Positions 8,907-17,359 of a stretch of 64,000 nt of DNA are shown here, in pieces. The stretch comes from Devosia subaequoris. GTDB lineage: Bacteria; Pseudomonadota; Alphaproteobacteria; Rhizobiales; Devosiaceae. Numbering within the stretch: position 1 is the first letter of the stretch; each line of letters opens with the position of its first letter. The notes under the pieces are model-generated. The model was not told where the DNA came from, searched no databases, and saw only the letters and a program-made list of their open reading frames with translations. The stretch covers positions 310,001 to 374,000 of the forward strand of contig NZ_JACIEW010000003.1 in assembly GCF_014197055.1 (NCBI RefSeq). The letters run 5' to 3'. Position numbers and translations under genes: made by a program.

Positions 8907-10202
8907 ATGACCGCCCCCGCTTCCTCGCCCTTCCCCGGCGTCACCTATGTCAAGGCGCCCGAGCGTTCCTCTGCGAGCGACAATGCGCCCGTTGAAACTC
9001 TGGTCAGCGAAATCATCGCCAATGTCCGCGCCCATGGAGATGCTGCCGTCCGGGACTATTCGCTCAAGTTCGACAGGGCCGAGCTTGATGTGTTCGAAGT
9101 CACGGACGAGGAGCGAACCCAGGCGCTGGCCGAACTCGATCCGCAGACCCGCAAGGACACAGAGTTCGCCATCGACAATGTCCGCAAATTTGCCGAAGCG
9201 CAGCTTGCGACCATCCTGCCGCTTGAGGTCGAGACCTTGCCGGGCGTCCATATGGGTCACCGCGTCATCCCCATCGAGCGCGTCGGTTGCTATGTTCCCG
9301 GTGGGCGCTACCCCCTTCTGTCCGCACCGATCATGACAATCGTCCCAGCTAAGGTCGCCGGCGTCGACGAGATCGTGGCCTGCCTGCCACCCAATGCCCA
9401 CAAGGCCATGATTGCCGGTTGTCACCTGTCCGGTGCTGATCGCATCTTCAAGATCGGCGGCGCCCAGGCCATTGCCGCTATGGCCCATGGCACTGAGAGC
9501 GTTCCGGCCGTCAACAAGATCGTCGGTCCCGGCAATGCCTTCGTCAACGAAGCCAAGCGACAGGTGTTCGGTCCTGTCGGTATTGACCAGCTCGCCGGCC
9601 CCTCAGAGATCTTCGTGGTCGCAGACGCGACAGGCGACGCTGAGATGATCGCCACCGATCTGCTCGCCCAGGCCGAGCACGACATCCGGACCCGCGTCGG
9701 CCTGATTACCACCGACAAGGCCCTCGCCGCTGCCGTGCAGAAGGAGGTCGAGGCGCAGCTTGAGACCCTCTCGACGGCCAACACCGCACGCGAAGCGTGG
9801 ATCAACTATGGCGAGATCACCGTCTGCGATGACGAGGCTGCCATGATCGCCTATTCCGACCTGATCGCGGCCGAGCACCTGCAGGTACATACCGCCGACG
9901 CCAGGGATTTTGCCAAGAAACTGCGCAATTACGGCTCGCTGTTCATCGGCGAACTGGCCAGCGTCGTTTATTCCGACAAATGCTCGGGCACCAACCACAC
10001 GCTCCCTACCATGGGCGCGGGCCGCTATACCGGCGGCCTTTGGGTCGGCGCCTATGTCAAGATTGCCACCCATCAGTGGCTTGACGAACAGGGCGTAAAG
10101 CAGGTTGCCCCACCCGCCGCGCGCCAGTCGGCCAGCGAGGGCCTTGAAGGTCACCGCCGCGCCGCCCAATTGCGGCTCGACCGCATGCAGACGAAAGCCT
10201 GA
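8907..10202 (+). CDS. Histidinol-dehydrogenase-family NAD-dependent dehydrogenase (catabolic paralog 1)
   Basis: A 431-residue zinc-dependent HisD-fold enzyme. The zinc ligands of HisD are all recognisable: Gln and His in AQAEHD, Asp in YSDKCSGTNH, His in EGHRRAAQLR; the catalytic Glu-His pair is AAEHLQVH. The start at 8907 has GGAG 7 nt upstream; the longer reading from 8805 begins inside the operator and is unlikely. No his genes are nearby, and a second HisD-like gene lies at 14420, so a histidine role is improbable. Related proteins oxidise alcohols such as sulfopropanediol (HpsN). Here it probably oxidises a polyol or amino-alcohol intermediate under LacI control. Confidence 0.8.
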   Translation: MTAPASSPFPGVTYVKAPERSSASDNAPVETLVSEIIANVRAHGDAAVRDYSLKFDRAELDVFEVTDEERTQALAELDPQTRKDTEFAIDNVRKFAEAQLATILPLEVETLPGVHMGHRVIPIERVGCYVPGGRYPLLSAPIMTIVPAKVAGVDEIVACLPPNAHKAMIAGCHLSGADRIFKIGGAQAIAAMAHGTESVPAVNKIVGPGNAFVNEAKRQVFGPVGIDQLAGPSEIFVVADATGDAEMIATDLLAQAEHDIRTRVGLITTDKALAAAVQKEVEAQLETLSTANTAREAWINYGEITVCDDEAAMIAYSDLIAAEHLQVHTADARDFAKKLRNYGSLFIGELASVVYSDKCSGTNHTLPTMGAGRYTGGLWVGAYVKIATHQWLDEQGVKQVAPPAARQSASEGLEGHRRAAQLRLDRMQTKA

Positions 10203-10211
10203 TCAAACAAG

Positions 10212-10236
10212 AAAAGGGCCCCAAGCGGGCCCTTTT
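10212..10236. terminator. Bidirectional terminator
   Basis: AAAAGGGCCC / GGGCCCTTTT with loop CAAGC. A-rich on one side and T-rich on the other, so it can terminate both the rightward gene ending at 10202 and the leftward gene ending at 10259. Confidence 0.9.
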
Positions 10237-10258
10237 CAGTATCTAAGCGCTGTTTGCC

Positions 10259-10546
10259 TTACCGGGACTGGCGATTGCCTTTCCCCAGATCCCGCTTGGC
10301 GCGGACGTCTTTGTCCAGTTTCTCAAAGCTTTCAAGCAGGTCGTCGGTATCGCTTTTGGCCTCGGCCTGCGCCTGCCGCTGGTTGACGTGATCGTTCTGG
10401 TTGTCGCCATGGAGCTTATTCTTGCCCATGATGTCGCTGGCCAGATCGTGCTCGTCCAGATACTCGCCTGGCTCGGCCTTACCGGCACCTTTGGCGCCAT
10501 GCTGCGCGCCGGTGTGGTTGCCCATCTTGTGCGAAGCGTTTGCCAT
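10259..10546 (-). CDS. Small hydrophilic conserved-type protein, unknown function
   Basis: A 95-residue, highly charged protein with no hydrophobic segment and few aromatics. It is rich in Gly, Ala, Lys, Asp and His (MANASHKMGNHTGAQHG at the N-terminus; DLLESFEKLDKDVRAKRD near the C-terminus, potentially helical). Composition suggests a disordered or stress-associated protein. The start is well supported by AGGAGGACAATC before the ATG. It is monocistronic between convergent hisD-like 8907 and the RraA gene upstream, with its own terminator. I do not recognise the family. Confidence 0.7.
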   Translation of the reverse strand: MANASHKMGNHTGAQHGAKGAGKAEPGEYLDEHDLASDIMGKNKLHGDNQNDHVNQRQAQAEAKSDTDDLLESFEKLDKDVRAKRDLGKGNRQSR

Positions 10547-10641
10547 GATTGTCCTCCTTTTGCTCAAGGACTCAACGCAGGCGTTGGGGGCACGTTCCAG
10601 AAGAAGCACCAGTCATCATGGGGATGTGATGATGATATCCG

Positions 10642-11343
10642 TTAGCTGATCTTGTCCGCCTCGGCCCAAGCGGCCCGCAGTTTCTCGATGGTGAAACCGG
10701 GCGCCCTGGCCGCGCTCAGCACCGGCACTTCCTTGCGCAGCACGACATCAATAGCCCAGACCATGCGCTCGATATGTTCAGCCGGAATAACCACCGCGCC
10801 ATGCCGGTCCGCATGGATCAGGTCATTGGGCCGCACACTCATTCCGAACACCGTAACCGGACAATCCAGCTCGGTGACATGCACGAAAGCGTGGCTTGGC
10901 CCCACGGTCCCGGCTATCACCTGATAGCCCTCATCCAGCATGCCCAGATCGCGCAGCACCCCATTGGTCAGCGTACCGGCAACGCCCAGCCCCTTATGCT
11001 GAGCCACCTGCATTTCGCCCCAGAAACCGCCGATAACATGGGGCCAGTCGGTATCCTCGATGACCACCACATTGGGGCCTTCGCCTGCCGAGACATATTC
11101 GTAATACTGCATGCGCAGCGCCCGCACTTCCGCGGCCGGCTTTTGGGCCGGCGAGGAGGCGCGGATCTTCGCCGTGCGGGCAAAACCCACCACCGGCGGC
11201 AGAGCCGGATCGGCGCAAACTACGGGGTGCTTGGTAAAGCCCTCCGCCGTGCGCCCGCCCATGACATGCTCAAGAGCATTGCACACTGTCGGCGTATCGG
11301 CCTTGCGAAGGGTGGCAAGGGTTTCCGGGGAGATTGTGGACAT
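10642..11343 (-). CDS. RraA-family protein 1 (HMG/CHA aldolase type)
   Basis: A 233-residue member of the RraA / 4-hydroxy-4-methyl-2-oxoglutarate aldolase family, a metal-dependent fold that cleaves or decarboxylates 2-oxo acids. The conserved Arg-Asp is in LTNGVLRDLG and the C-terminal strand motif is HADRHGAVVIP. Downstream of the bicupin gene (127-bp gap with a hairpin) on the same strand, it probably handles a late oxo-acid of the LacI-controlled pathway. One of four RraA-family genes in the window. The RNase-E inhibitor function of E. coli RraA is not implied. Confidence 0.8.
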   Translation of the reverse strand: MSTISPETLATLRKADTPTVCNALEHVMGGRTAEGFTKHPVVCADPALPPVVGFARTAKIRASSPAQKPAAEVRALRMQYYEYVSAGEGPNVVVIEDTDWPHVIGGFWGEMQVAQHKGLGVAGTLTNGVLRDLGMLDEGYQVIAGTVGPSHAFVHVTELDCPVTVFGMSVRPNDLIHADRHGAVVIPAEHIERMVWAIDVVLRKEVPVLSAARAPGFTIEKLRAAWAEADKIS

Positions 11344-11381
11344 TGAGGTCTCCTCTGGGAGAAGTCGGCGTGTGGCGCGCA

Positions 11382-11401
11382 GTGCGGGACCTTCCCCGCA
11401 C
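11382..11401 (-). terminator. Hairpin between bicupin and RraA genes
   Basis: GTGCGGG / CCCGCAC with a 6-nt loop and no T tract; a possible attenuator or mRNA-processing element in the 127-bp gap. Confidence 0.4.
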
Positions 11402-11470
11402 AGGCATCAAGGAAAGCCCCCCGCCCCGAAGGGCGAAGCGAGCGGTGAGCGCTTGTGCTTATTCAGCCGC

Positions 11471-12502
11471 CTACGCAGCGGCAAATACTGGTGCCGCCGG
11501 GGCCGCCGCACCGCGGATTACGAAGGCAATCGCATCAGCCGAGGCCGGATTGCGAAAACCATGCATCAGACCGATTGGCACCGTCAGCGTGTCTCCCGCG
11601 CCCATGACCAGCGATCCGCTGTCCCAGGTAAATTCCAGCGTGCCCGACTGCACGAAGATCACTTCCTGCTCAGCCCGGGCATGGGCGGCAATGGTCGCGC
11701 CCGTTTCCAGCTTCAGGCGGCGCAAAGTGAAGTCGTGCTTCCAATGGCCGACAATCGGCCCGGCCTTGATGCCGTCCTGCCCATCGACATCGCCGATAAC
11801 ACCGGCTTCTTCGACACCTTCGCCAGCCAGCGGCGAGTTCGGGTCGCCTTTGATATCGCCCGCTTTGATGGCATATTTGGCAAGCTCTTCCAGCGGCGGC
11901 GTGGCGAGTTCCTTGAGCACTTCGGCACTTGGCGGCTGCTCCAGTTCGGCGCCTTCCGGCACGGTCTCACCCAGCGTGGTGTCGACCAGCTTGCCACCCT
12001 TCAAGAGCTTCAGCCCATAGTCTTCGGCCATCTTGAAGACACTCGGCGCCCAGACCACCTTGCCCGGATCGTCATGGCCCAGCACGACGAACAGGAACCC
12101 GGTGCCTTCATCGAGCTTCTCGAAACCGCGGAACATATGGGTTGGCACCGTGGCAACATCACCCGGCTCGACATCGATATAGCCCTCGTCCTTGTCCGGA
12201 CCAAAGACAAAACGCCACTTGCCGGTATGGACCACAAACGTCTCGGCCGTCAGATGGCTGTGCTGGGAATTGGTACAGCCAAAGGGTTGGCGCGCTGCGC
12301 CGACATTAAAGCCATGCGCTTCGGGGATATGCACCACCTGCGCCGGGTTTTCCGAAACGCCCGGTCCGATGATGGTGAAATTTTCCTTTCGATCCGATCC
12401 CGGCGTGCGGGCATCGATAAAGGCATTGCGCAACCCCTTGAGGTCGGCATAGCGCACCAGGCGCTTTTCCATCACGGCTTGGGTCCAGGTCTTCTGGGTC
12501 AT
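11471..12502 (-). CDS. Bicupin protein
   Basis: A 343-residue protein with two cupin barrels. The first (about residues 60-150) carries NSQHSHLTAETFVVHTGKW with candidate metal-binding His and Glu; the second (about 255-335) carries TIAAHARAEQEVIFVQSG and the closing PIGLMHGFRN. Bicupins include dioxygenases, isomerases and decarboxylases, so the reaction cannot be named. The start at 12502 follows AAAGGGGATCACACC; the open upstream extension runs into the LacI operator at 12537-12552. Immediately downstream of the LacI gene with its own operator, so part of the same regulon. Confidence 0.75.
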   Translation of the reverse strand: MTQKTWTQAVMEKRLVRYADLKGLRNAFIDARTPGSDRKENFTIIGPGVSENPAQVVHIPEAHGFNVGAARQPFGCTNSQHSHLTAETFVVHTGKWRFVFGPDKDEGYIDVEPGDVATVPTHMFRGFEKLDEGTGFLFVVLGHDDPGKVVWAPSVFKMAEDYGLKLLKGGKLVDTTLGETVPEGAELEQPPSAEVLKELATPPLEELAKYAIKAGDIKGDPNSPLAGEGVEEAGVIGDVDGQDGIKAGPIVGHWKHDFTLRRLKLETGATIAAHARAEQEVIFVQSGTLEFTWDSGSLVMGAGDTLTVPIGLMHGFRNPASADAIAFVIRGAAAPAAPVFAAA

Positions 12503-12536
12503 GGTGTGATCCCCTTTCGGTCGCAGGATAGCATTT

Positions 12537-12552
12537 TTGCATTCGTATGCAA
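12537..12552. promoter_or_regulatory. LacI-family operator, copy 2
   Basis: TTGCATTCGTATGCAA, 35 bp upstream of the bicupin start; six-base arms are perfectly inverted. Confidence 0.75.
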
Positions 12553-12598
12553 TATGTGTTTTTGGGTGTGGCAAAGCCATGTCCACACAGGCGATTCG

Positions 12599-13669
12599 TC
12601 AGCTTTTGCCGGGTTTGTAGATACGGCGGCCGTCGATTTCGACAACGCCGCTCTTGGGCACGCGCGCGGAAGTGCGCACCATCAGTTCGCCGCTCAAGAT
12701 GCGGTGCTCTGCCTCGATCTCGCCACTGGAAATCTGGCTCATCAGAATATTGACGGTGGCTTCGACCATACGCTTCAACGGCTGGCTCATCGAGGTGATA
12801 CCATAGGCTGTCCAGCGGGCGGCCCCTACATCGTCATAGCCCACGATCGAGAGATCCTCGGGTATCGACAAGCCAAACTCGTAGCGGGCGACATCCATCA
12901 CTGCGACAGCCATGTGGTCGTTGGCCACAAACAGGGCATCGGGACGGTCTGGCCGGGAAAGCATTTCTCTGGCGGCCGCCTCGGCTTCCGCCCGATCATA
13001 ATTGCCCACGCCGACCACAATGTCGTCGTGCCCGGCCTCGACCAGCGCCTCCCGGTAACCGACAAAGCGGTCCCGATTGGTGGAAGAGCTCTCAACCCCC
13101 GAAATATAGCCGAAGCGCTTATGGCCACCAGCGAGCAGGAATTCCGCTACACGTCGCCCACCTTCGCGGTTGCGGGTCGTCACGCTGGAAACCGCATCGC
13201 GCTCGGTCGTACGGTTGAACAGCACGACCGGAATGCCCGCGGTGGCGCATTCTTCGGACAGATGGGAGGACAACGTTGTGGAGGCCAGGATGATCCCGTC
13301 GACGCGGTATTGCATAAGCTGGTCGAACACCGGGTCGCTGTCCCGATCCATATGGCCGGTGAACAGCAGCAATCGGTAGTTTTCCTTGACCAGCAGACGC
13401 CCCAGCTCTTCGAGCACGTCGGGATAGAACAGGTTCTCCAGATACGCCATCACCACCGCAATGATGCGCGAACGATTGGTAATCAGGGAACGGGCAATGG
13501 CATTGGGCCGGTAGCCCAGTTCCTGGGCTGCAGCCATGACCTTTTCGCGGGTTTTAGGAGAGATCGAGGCGCCGGGCGTGAAAGTACGGGAGACAGCAGA
13601 CTGCGAGACGCCTGCGCGCCGTGCTACCTGCGAGGAAGTGACCCCCGGCTTTTTTACTCCGCTGTCCAT
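12599..13669 (-). CDS. LacI-family transcriptional regulator
   Basis: A 356-residue regulator. The N-terminal helix-turn-helix and hinge helix (about residues 9-65) read VTSSQVARRAGVSQSAVSRTF then GYRPNAIARSL; the rest is a periplasmic-binding-protein-like sugar sensor (residues 65-340). The gene starts inside the last 16 nt of the SDR gene, making it the third cistron after hisD-like 14420 and SDR 13654. The five 16-bp palindromes with a central CG at the promoters of this block are typical LacI-family operators and are its most likely targets. Effector unknown, probably a pathway intermediate. Confidence 0.9.
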   Translation of the reverse strand: MDSGVKKPGVTSSQVARRAGVSQSAVSRTFTPGASISPKTREKVMAAAQELGYRPNAIARSLITNRSRIIAVVMAYLENLFYPDVLEELGRLLVKENYRLLLFTGHMDRDSDPVFDQLMQYRVDGIILASTTLSSHLSEECATAGIPVVLFNRTTERDAVSSVTTRNREGGRRVAEFLLAGGHKRFGYISGVESSSTNRDRFVGYREALVEAGHDDIVVGVGNYDRAEAEAAAREMLSRPDRPDALFVANDHMAVAVMDVARYEFGLSIPEDLSIVGYDDVGAARWTAYGITSMSQPLKRMVEATVNILMSQISSGEIEAEHRILSGELMVRTSARVPKSGVVEIDGRRIYKPGKS

Positions 13670-14418
13670 CCGCCATCCACCAAGAGCGCCGTGCCGGTGA
13701 CTAGCGACGCCGCGTCAGAGGCCAGAAACACGATTGGCCCCATGATATCCTCCACCCGCCCGAGTCGTCCCAGCTTGATCTTAGACAGAACCCAGGAGCG
13801 GAAATCGGGATCGCTCAGGTTTTTCGCCGTCAACTCGGTTTCGATAAAGGTCGGGCAGACCGTATTGATCCGAATATTGCTGCCCCCGAGCTCAATGGCC
13901 AAGGCTTTTGTCAGACCTTCAACAGCATGTTTACTTGCCGCATAGACCGCTCGATTGGGTCCGCCGACATGTCCCATCTGCGAGGACACATTGATGATCG
14001 AGCCGGCCTGCCCCGCAGCCTGCAATTTTCCGGCCACCGCCTGGGTCACAAACAGCGTTGCGGCCAGGTTCACCTGCATGACGGCCTGGTAGTCTGCCGG
14101 TGTCACGCCGGCCAGATCGCTATGGCGCGCCGTTCCGGCAGAATTGACCAGCACGTCGAACGGAGCACTATCGGCGACAAAAACCTCGACAGCATCGAAA
14201 TCGGTTATGTCGAGTACCGCGCCCTCAACCGAATGCCCCGCAGCCGCCATCTCGTTGACAACTTGCGAGACGTCGGCAGCAGTGCGCGCCACCACGGTGA
14301 TATGCGCCCCCGCCTCGGCCAGCGCCACCGAGGCGCCCAGCCCAATGCCGCGTGTGCCCCCGGTGACCAGGGCACGCTTGCCATCGAGACGAAAGCTGGG
14401 GGTCGTGGGCAAAGGCAT
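13654..14418 (-). CDS. Short-chain dehydrogenase/reductase
   Basis: A 254-residue classical SDR: cofactor motif TGGTRGIG (near residue 18), NSAG, catalytic Ser in VSSQMG and YAASK. The C-terminal VTGTALLVDGGWTAE is typical of polyol or sugar SDRs. The ATG at 14418 is 1 nt after the stop of the HisD-like gene, and the end overlaps the LacI gene. Probably NAD-dependent oxidation of a hydroxyl group in the same pathway. An in-frame extension upstream to 14562 lies inside the previous gene and is not credible. Confidence 0.88.
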   Translation of the reverse strand: MPLPTTPSFRLDGKRALVTGGTRGIGLGASVALAEAGAHITVVARTAADVSQVVNEMAAAGHSVEGAVLDITDFDAVEVFVADSAPFDVLVNSAGTARHSDLAGVTPADYQAVMQVNLAATLFVTQAVAGKLQAAGQAGSIINVSSQMGHVGGPNRAVYAASKHAVEGLTKALAIELGGSNIRINTVCPTFIETELTAKNLSDPDFRSWVLSKIKLGRLGRVEDIMGPIVFLASDAASLVTGTALLVDGGWTAE

Positions 14419-14419
14419 G

Positions 14420-15748
14420 CTATTGGCCGGTCTTGCTGTTCGGGCTTGCAGCGGTACCATACGGCACATTGCGTCCGCCATAGCGGCGCACGCGAATATT
14501 GGCCTGTTCGGCATGGCCGACAAAGCCTTCCAGCATGGACAGGCGTGACCCATATTCCCCAATCATGGCCGAAGCGTCGTCCGTGCTGACAGTCTGCCAG
14601 GTGCAGGTCTTGAGGAACTTGCCGACCCACAGACCACCCGTATAGCGGGCCGCCTTCATCGTCGGCAGCGTGTGGTTGGTGCCGATCACCTTGTCACCAT
14701 AAGCCACATTGGTCCTTGGCCCCAAGAACAGCGCGCCATAATTGGTCATGTTGTCCCGGAACCACATGTCGCGATCGGTCATCACCTGCACATGCTCTGA
14801 AGCAATCCGATCTGCTTCAGCCAGCATCTCCTCATGGCTTTCGCACACGATCACCTCGCCATAATCGGTCCAGGATTTGCGCGCCATGTCGGCCGTGGGC
14901 AGGATTTCCAGCAGCCGCTCGATCTCCGCCATGGTGTCACGGGCAAGCTTTTCCGAATTGGTCAGCAGGATCGCCGGGCTGGTCGGACCGTGCTCGGCCT
15001 GACCCAACAGGTCCGTGGCACAGATTTCGCCGTCGACGGTTTCGTCGGCGATGACCAGCGTTTCAGTCGGACCAGCAAAAAGGTCGATACCCACCCGGCC
15101 ATAAAGCTGGCGCTTGGCCTCGGCGACAAAGGCATTGCCGGGTCCCACCAGCATATCGACTGGATCGATGCTCTCGGTTCCGATGGCCATGGCGCCGATC
15201 GCCTGGATGCCGCCCAGCACATAGATTTCATCAGCACCTGCCATCGCCTGCGCCGCGACAATTGCCGGAGCCGGCTCGCCATGAAACGGCGGAGCACAGG
15301 TAATGACGCGCGGACAGCCGGCAACCTTGGCCGTCAGCACCGACATATGCGCCGAGGCCAGCAGCGGATATTTGCCACCGGGCACATAGCAACCCACCGC
15401 ATTGATCGGCACATGCTTGTGGCCCAGGGTTACACCCGGCAATGTCTCGACAGCCAGGTCGAGCATGGTGTCTTTCTGCTTTTGCGCAAAGTTGCGGACC
15501 TGCGTCTGGGCGAACTCGATATCGCGCAGATCCTGATCGGTGAGTTGCGCCTTGCACGCCTCAATCTCTTTTTGACTCAGCCGAAAATCGGCCCGATCCC
15601 ACTTGTCGAACTTGAGCGAGAGCTCGCGGACAGCTTCATCGCCGCGCTTTTCGATATCGCCCAGGATGGTTTCGACCGTCGCTCGAACCTGCCGATCCGC
15701 CTCGGCCCGTTCCTCGACATCTTTTCCGCGCTTCAGCCAGACTGGCAT
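14420..15748 (-). CDS. HisD-family dehydrogenase, sulfopropanediol-dehydrogenase (HpsN)-like paralog 2
   Basis: A 442-residue HisD-fold enzyme. Zinc ligands are visible in [19 protein letters not shown] and FVGHAEQAN, and the catalytic pair in ASEHVQVMT. From memory of the family, the N-terminus (LKRG) and blocks such as [18 protein letters not shown] look closer to sulfopropanediol 3-dehydrogenase HpsN than to biosynthetic HisD. No sulfite- or sulfolactate-releasing genes are nearby, and the transporter is CUT1-type, so the true substrate may be another diol. AGAGAGGGGAGC precedes the ATG. First gene of the dehydrogenase-SDR-LacI operon; a perfect operator lies at 15780-15795. Confidence 0.75.
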   Translation of the reverse strand: MPVWLKRGKDVEERAEADRQVRATVETILGDIEKRGDEAVRELSLKFDKWDRADFRLSQKEIEACKAQLTDQDLRDIEFAQTQVRNFAQKQKDTMLDLAVETLPGVTLGHKHVPINAVGCYVPGGKYPLLASAHMSVLTAKVAGCPRVITCAPPFHGEPAPAIVAAQAMAGADEIYVLGGIQAIGAMAIGTESIDPVDMLVGPGNAFVAEAKRQLYGRVGIDLFAGPTETLVIADETVDGEICATDLLGQAEHGPTSPAILLTNSEKLARDTMAEIERLLEILPTADMARKSWTDYGEVIVCESHEEMLAEADRIASEHVQVMTDRDMWFRDNMTNYGALFLGPRTNVAYGDKVIGTNHTLPTMKAARYTGGLWVGKFLKTCTWQTVSTDDASAMIGEYGSRLSMLEGFVGHAEQANIRVRRYGGRNVPYGTAASPNSKTGQ

Positions 15749-15779
15749 GGGTGCTCCCCTCTCTAAGCAGTTTCGCAAT

Positions 15780-15795
15780 TTGAATACGTATTCAA
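15780..15795. promoter_or_regulatory. LacI-family operator, copy 3 (perfect palindrome)
   Basis: TTGAATACGTATTCAA, fully symmetric, 32 bp upstream of the HisD-like start and also just beyond the 3' end of the amidase gene. Confidence 0.8.
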
Positions 15796-15838
15796 TACGT
15801 TTAGTTTGTGGCGCGCGGAAGCACGACCTTCGCCCTAT

Positions 15839-17356
15839 TCACGGAGGCGGTGGCCGCTGCACGCTGAAATCGCTGGCCCGTTCGAAGGCTTGGCCGAACT
15901 GTACGATCCTGGCCTCATCATGGTGACGCCCGATGATCTGCATGCCAATCGGCAGACCTTTATGGAAACCGACCGGCACGGCCAATACGGGATGGCCCGA
16001 GACATTAAAGCCAATGGTACGCATCGGCGTCCAAACGGCTTCCTTCTCGAAGGGCGCGGCAGGCAGAGCCGTGGTCAGGGCACCGGCTGTAATCAGCACA
16101 TCACACTGATTCAGCAATTCGTCGATAGCGCGCCGGAACGACGCCCCAACGGCCCGCGCCTTTTCTACCTCGGCATCGGACAGCGACAGCCCAGCGGCAA
16201 GGCTCAGGAATGCGCGGCGACCATAGCTTTCGGGATGATCCCGCAGGGCCCGGGCGTGCAGTCTGAAACTCTCTGCGTGCAGGATTGCCGCCACTGCCAC
16301 TTCGATTGCCGCAGCGTCTGGCATTTCGACCTCGCTAACCACCGCCCCTTGAACAGACAGCACCGAGACGGCTGCATCCAGCGCCGTCGTCACTGCGGGC
16401 ATTGTCTGGCTGTCGTGAGCAAACCAGTTGCGCGCATAGCCAATGCGCAGGCCGGATACGGGCTCTTCCAGCCGGCTCGCTGCACGGCGCTCGCCACTGT
16501 GTCCGCTCAGCACATCCAGGGTCACCGCGGCGTCAGCCACGGTGGCGCTGATCGGCCCGACATGATCCAGGCTCGGCGCCAGATCGAGTACTCCCGAGGT
16601 CGGGACCAGGCCAAAGGTAGGCTTCAGCCCCACCGTTCCACAATAGAACGATGGCCCGCGCACCGAACCACCCGTGTCCGTCCCTATCGAGGTTCGGACC
16701 AGACCACCCGCCACCGCTGCGGCGCAGCCCGAGGAAGAGCCGCCGGTAATGTGATCCAACCGCCAGGGGTTTCTCGCAGGCGGGAACAGTCCCGATTTGT
16801 CCGGACCAACCGTAGCCCACTCATAAGTCGCCAGCTTGCCGATGATGATGGCGCCACCAGCGCGCAAGCGCCGAACCACCTCGGCATCCTGCGCAGCAAC
16901 GGCCTTTGCACGACCCGGAGCATTTGCGGTAGTCGGCACCCCGGCTACGTTGATGAGGTCTTTAATGCCCGCGGGAATGCCATGCAGTGGCCCCCGATCT
17001 AACCCCGCGGCTAGGTCTTGGTCGGCGCGGGCGGCATCGGCCAATGCGGTCTCTTCCAGCACAGCATAAAAGCTCATATAGGCCTGATCGCGAACCGCGA
17101 TCCTGTCCAGTGTCGCCCGGGTCAGTTCCACCGAAGTCAGCCGCCCGTCACGCAACCGCGCGCCAAGCTCGGCGATTGGCAGATCCAGGCAGTCGCTGCC
17201 GACTGGCGCGGGCGAATCCGGCGCGAGCCCGGACAGCCCATCATGCATCCAGGCCGCGAGTTGCGACAGGCCTGCGGCTTCCGCATCAGAAACAGTGAGT
17301 CCGTGACGCTCCAATGCGGCCTGGACCCGGCCCTTGGGAGCGCTGTCCCGCGTCAT
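15839..17356 (-). CDS. Amidase-signature hydrolase
   Basis: A 505-residue cytoplasmic amidase-signature enzyme. The Ser-cisSer-Lys triad is visible as Lys132 (AGIKDL), Ser207 (TGGSSSG) and nucleophile Ser231 (TDTGGSVRGP). It lies 3 nt after the ABC ATPase gene and is the last gene of the transporter operon, which suggests that the imported compound, or a derivative, contains an amide, carbamate or lactam bond. The N-terminal 55 residues precede the usual amidase start and have no identified motif. Confidence 0.85.
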   Translation of the reverse strand: MTRDSAPKGRVQAALERHGLTVSDAEAAGLSQLAAWMHDGLSGLAPDSPAPVGSDCLDLPIAELGARLRDGRLTSVELTRATLDRIAVRDQAYMSFYAVLEETALADAARADQDLAAGLDRGPLHGIPAGIKDLINVAGVPTTANAPGRAKAVAAQDAEVVRRLRAGGAIIIGKLATYEWATVGPDKSGLFPPARNPWRLDHITGGSSSGCAAAVAGGLVRTSIGTDTGGSVRGPSFYCGTVGLKPTFGLVPTSGVLDLAPSLDHVGPISATVADAAVTLDVLSGHSGERRAASRLEEPVSGLRIGYARNWFAHDSQTMPAVTTALDAAVSVLSVQGAVVSEVEMPDAAAIEVAVAAILHAESFRLHARALRDHPESYGRRAFLSLAAGLSLSDAEVEKARAVGASFRRAIDELLNQCDVLITAGALTTALPAAPFEKEAVWTPMRTIGFNVSGHPVLAVPVGFHKGLPIGMQIIGRHHDEARIVQFGQAFERASDFSVQRPPPP

Positions 17357-17359
17357 GGT

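Noticed and set aside
8907..10202. Histidine biosynthesis hisD
   Set aside because: No other his gene nearby, a LacI operator upstream and a second paralog in the same regulon argue for a catabolic dehydrogenase.
11111..13945. Very long open frame (about 940 codons) on the plus strand
   Set aside because: It lies antisense to the RraA, bicupin, LacI and SDR genes, which have clear domains and ribosome-binding sites. It is a by-product of high GC third positions and has no recognisable domain.
14420..15748. Calling a complete sulfopropanediol degradation pathway
   Set aside because: Only one HpsN-like enzyme is present; no sulfolactate lyase, sulfoacetaldehyde acetyltransferase or sulfite exporter was seen, and the transporter is CUT1 type.
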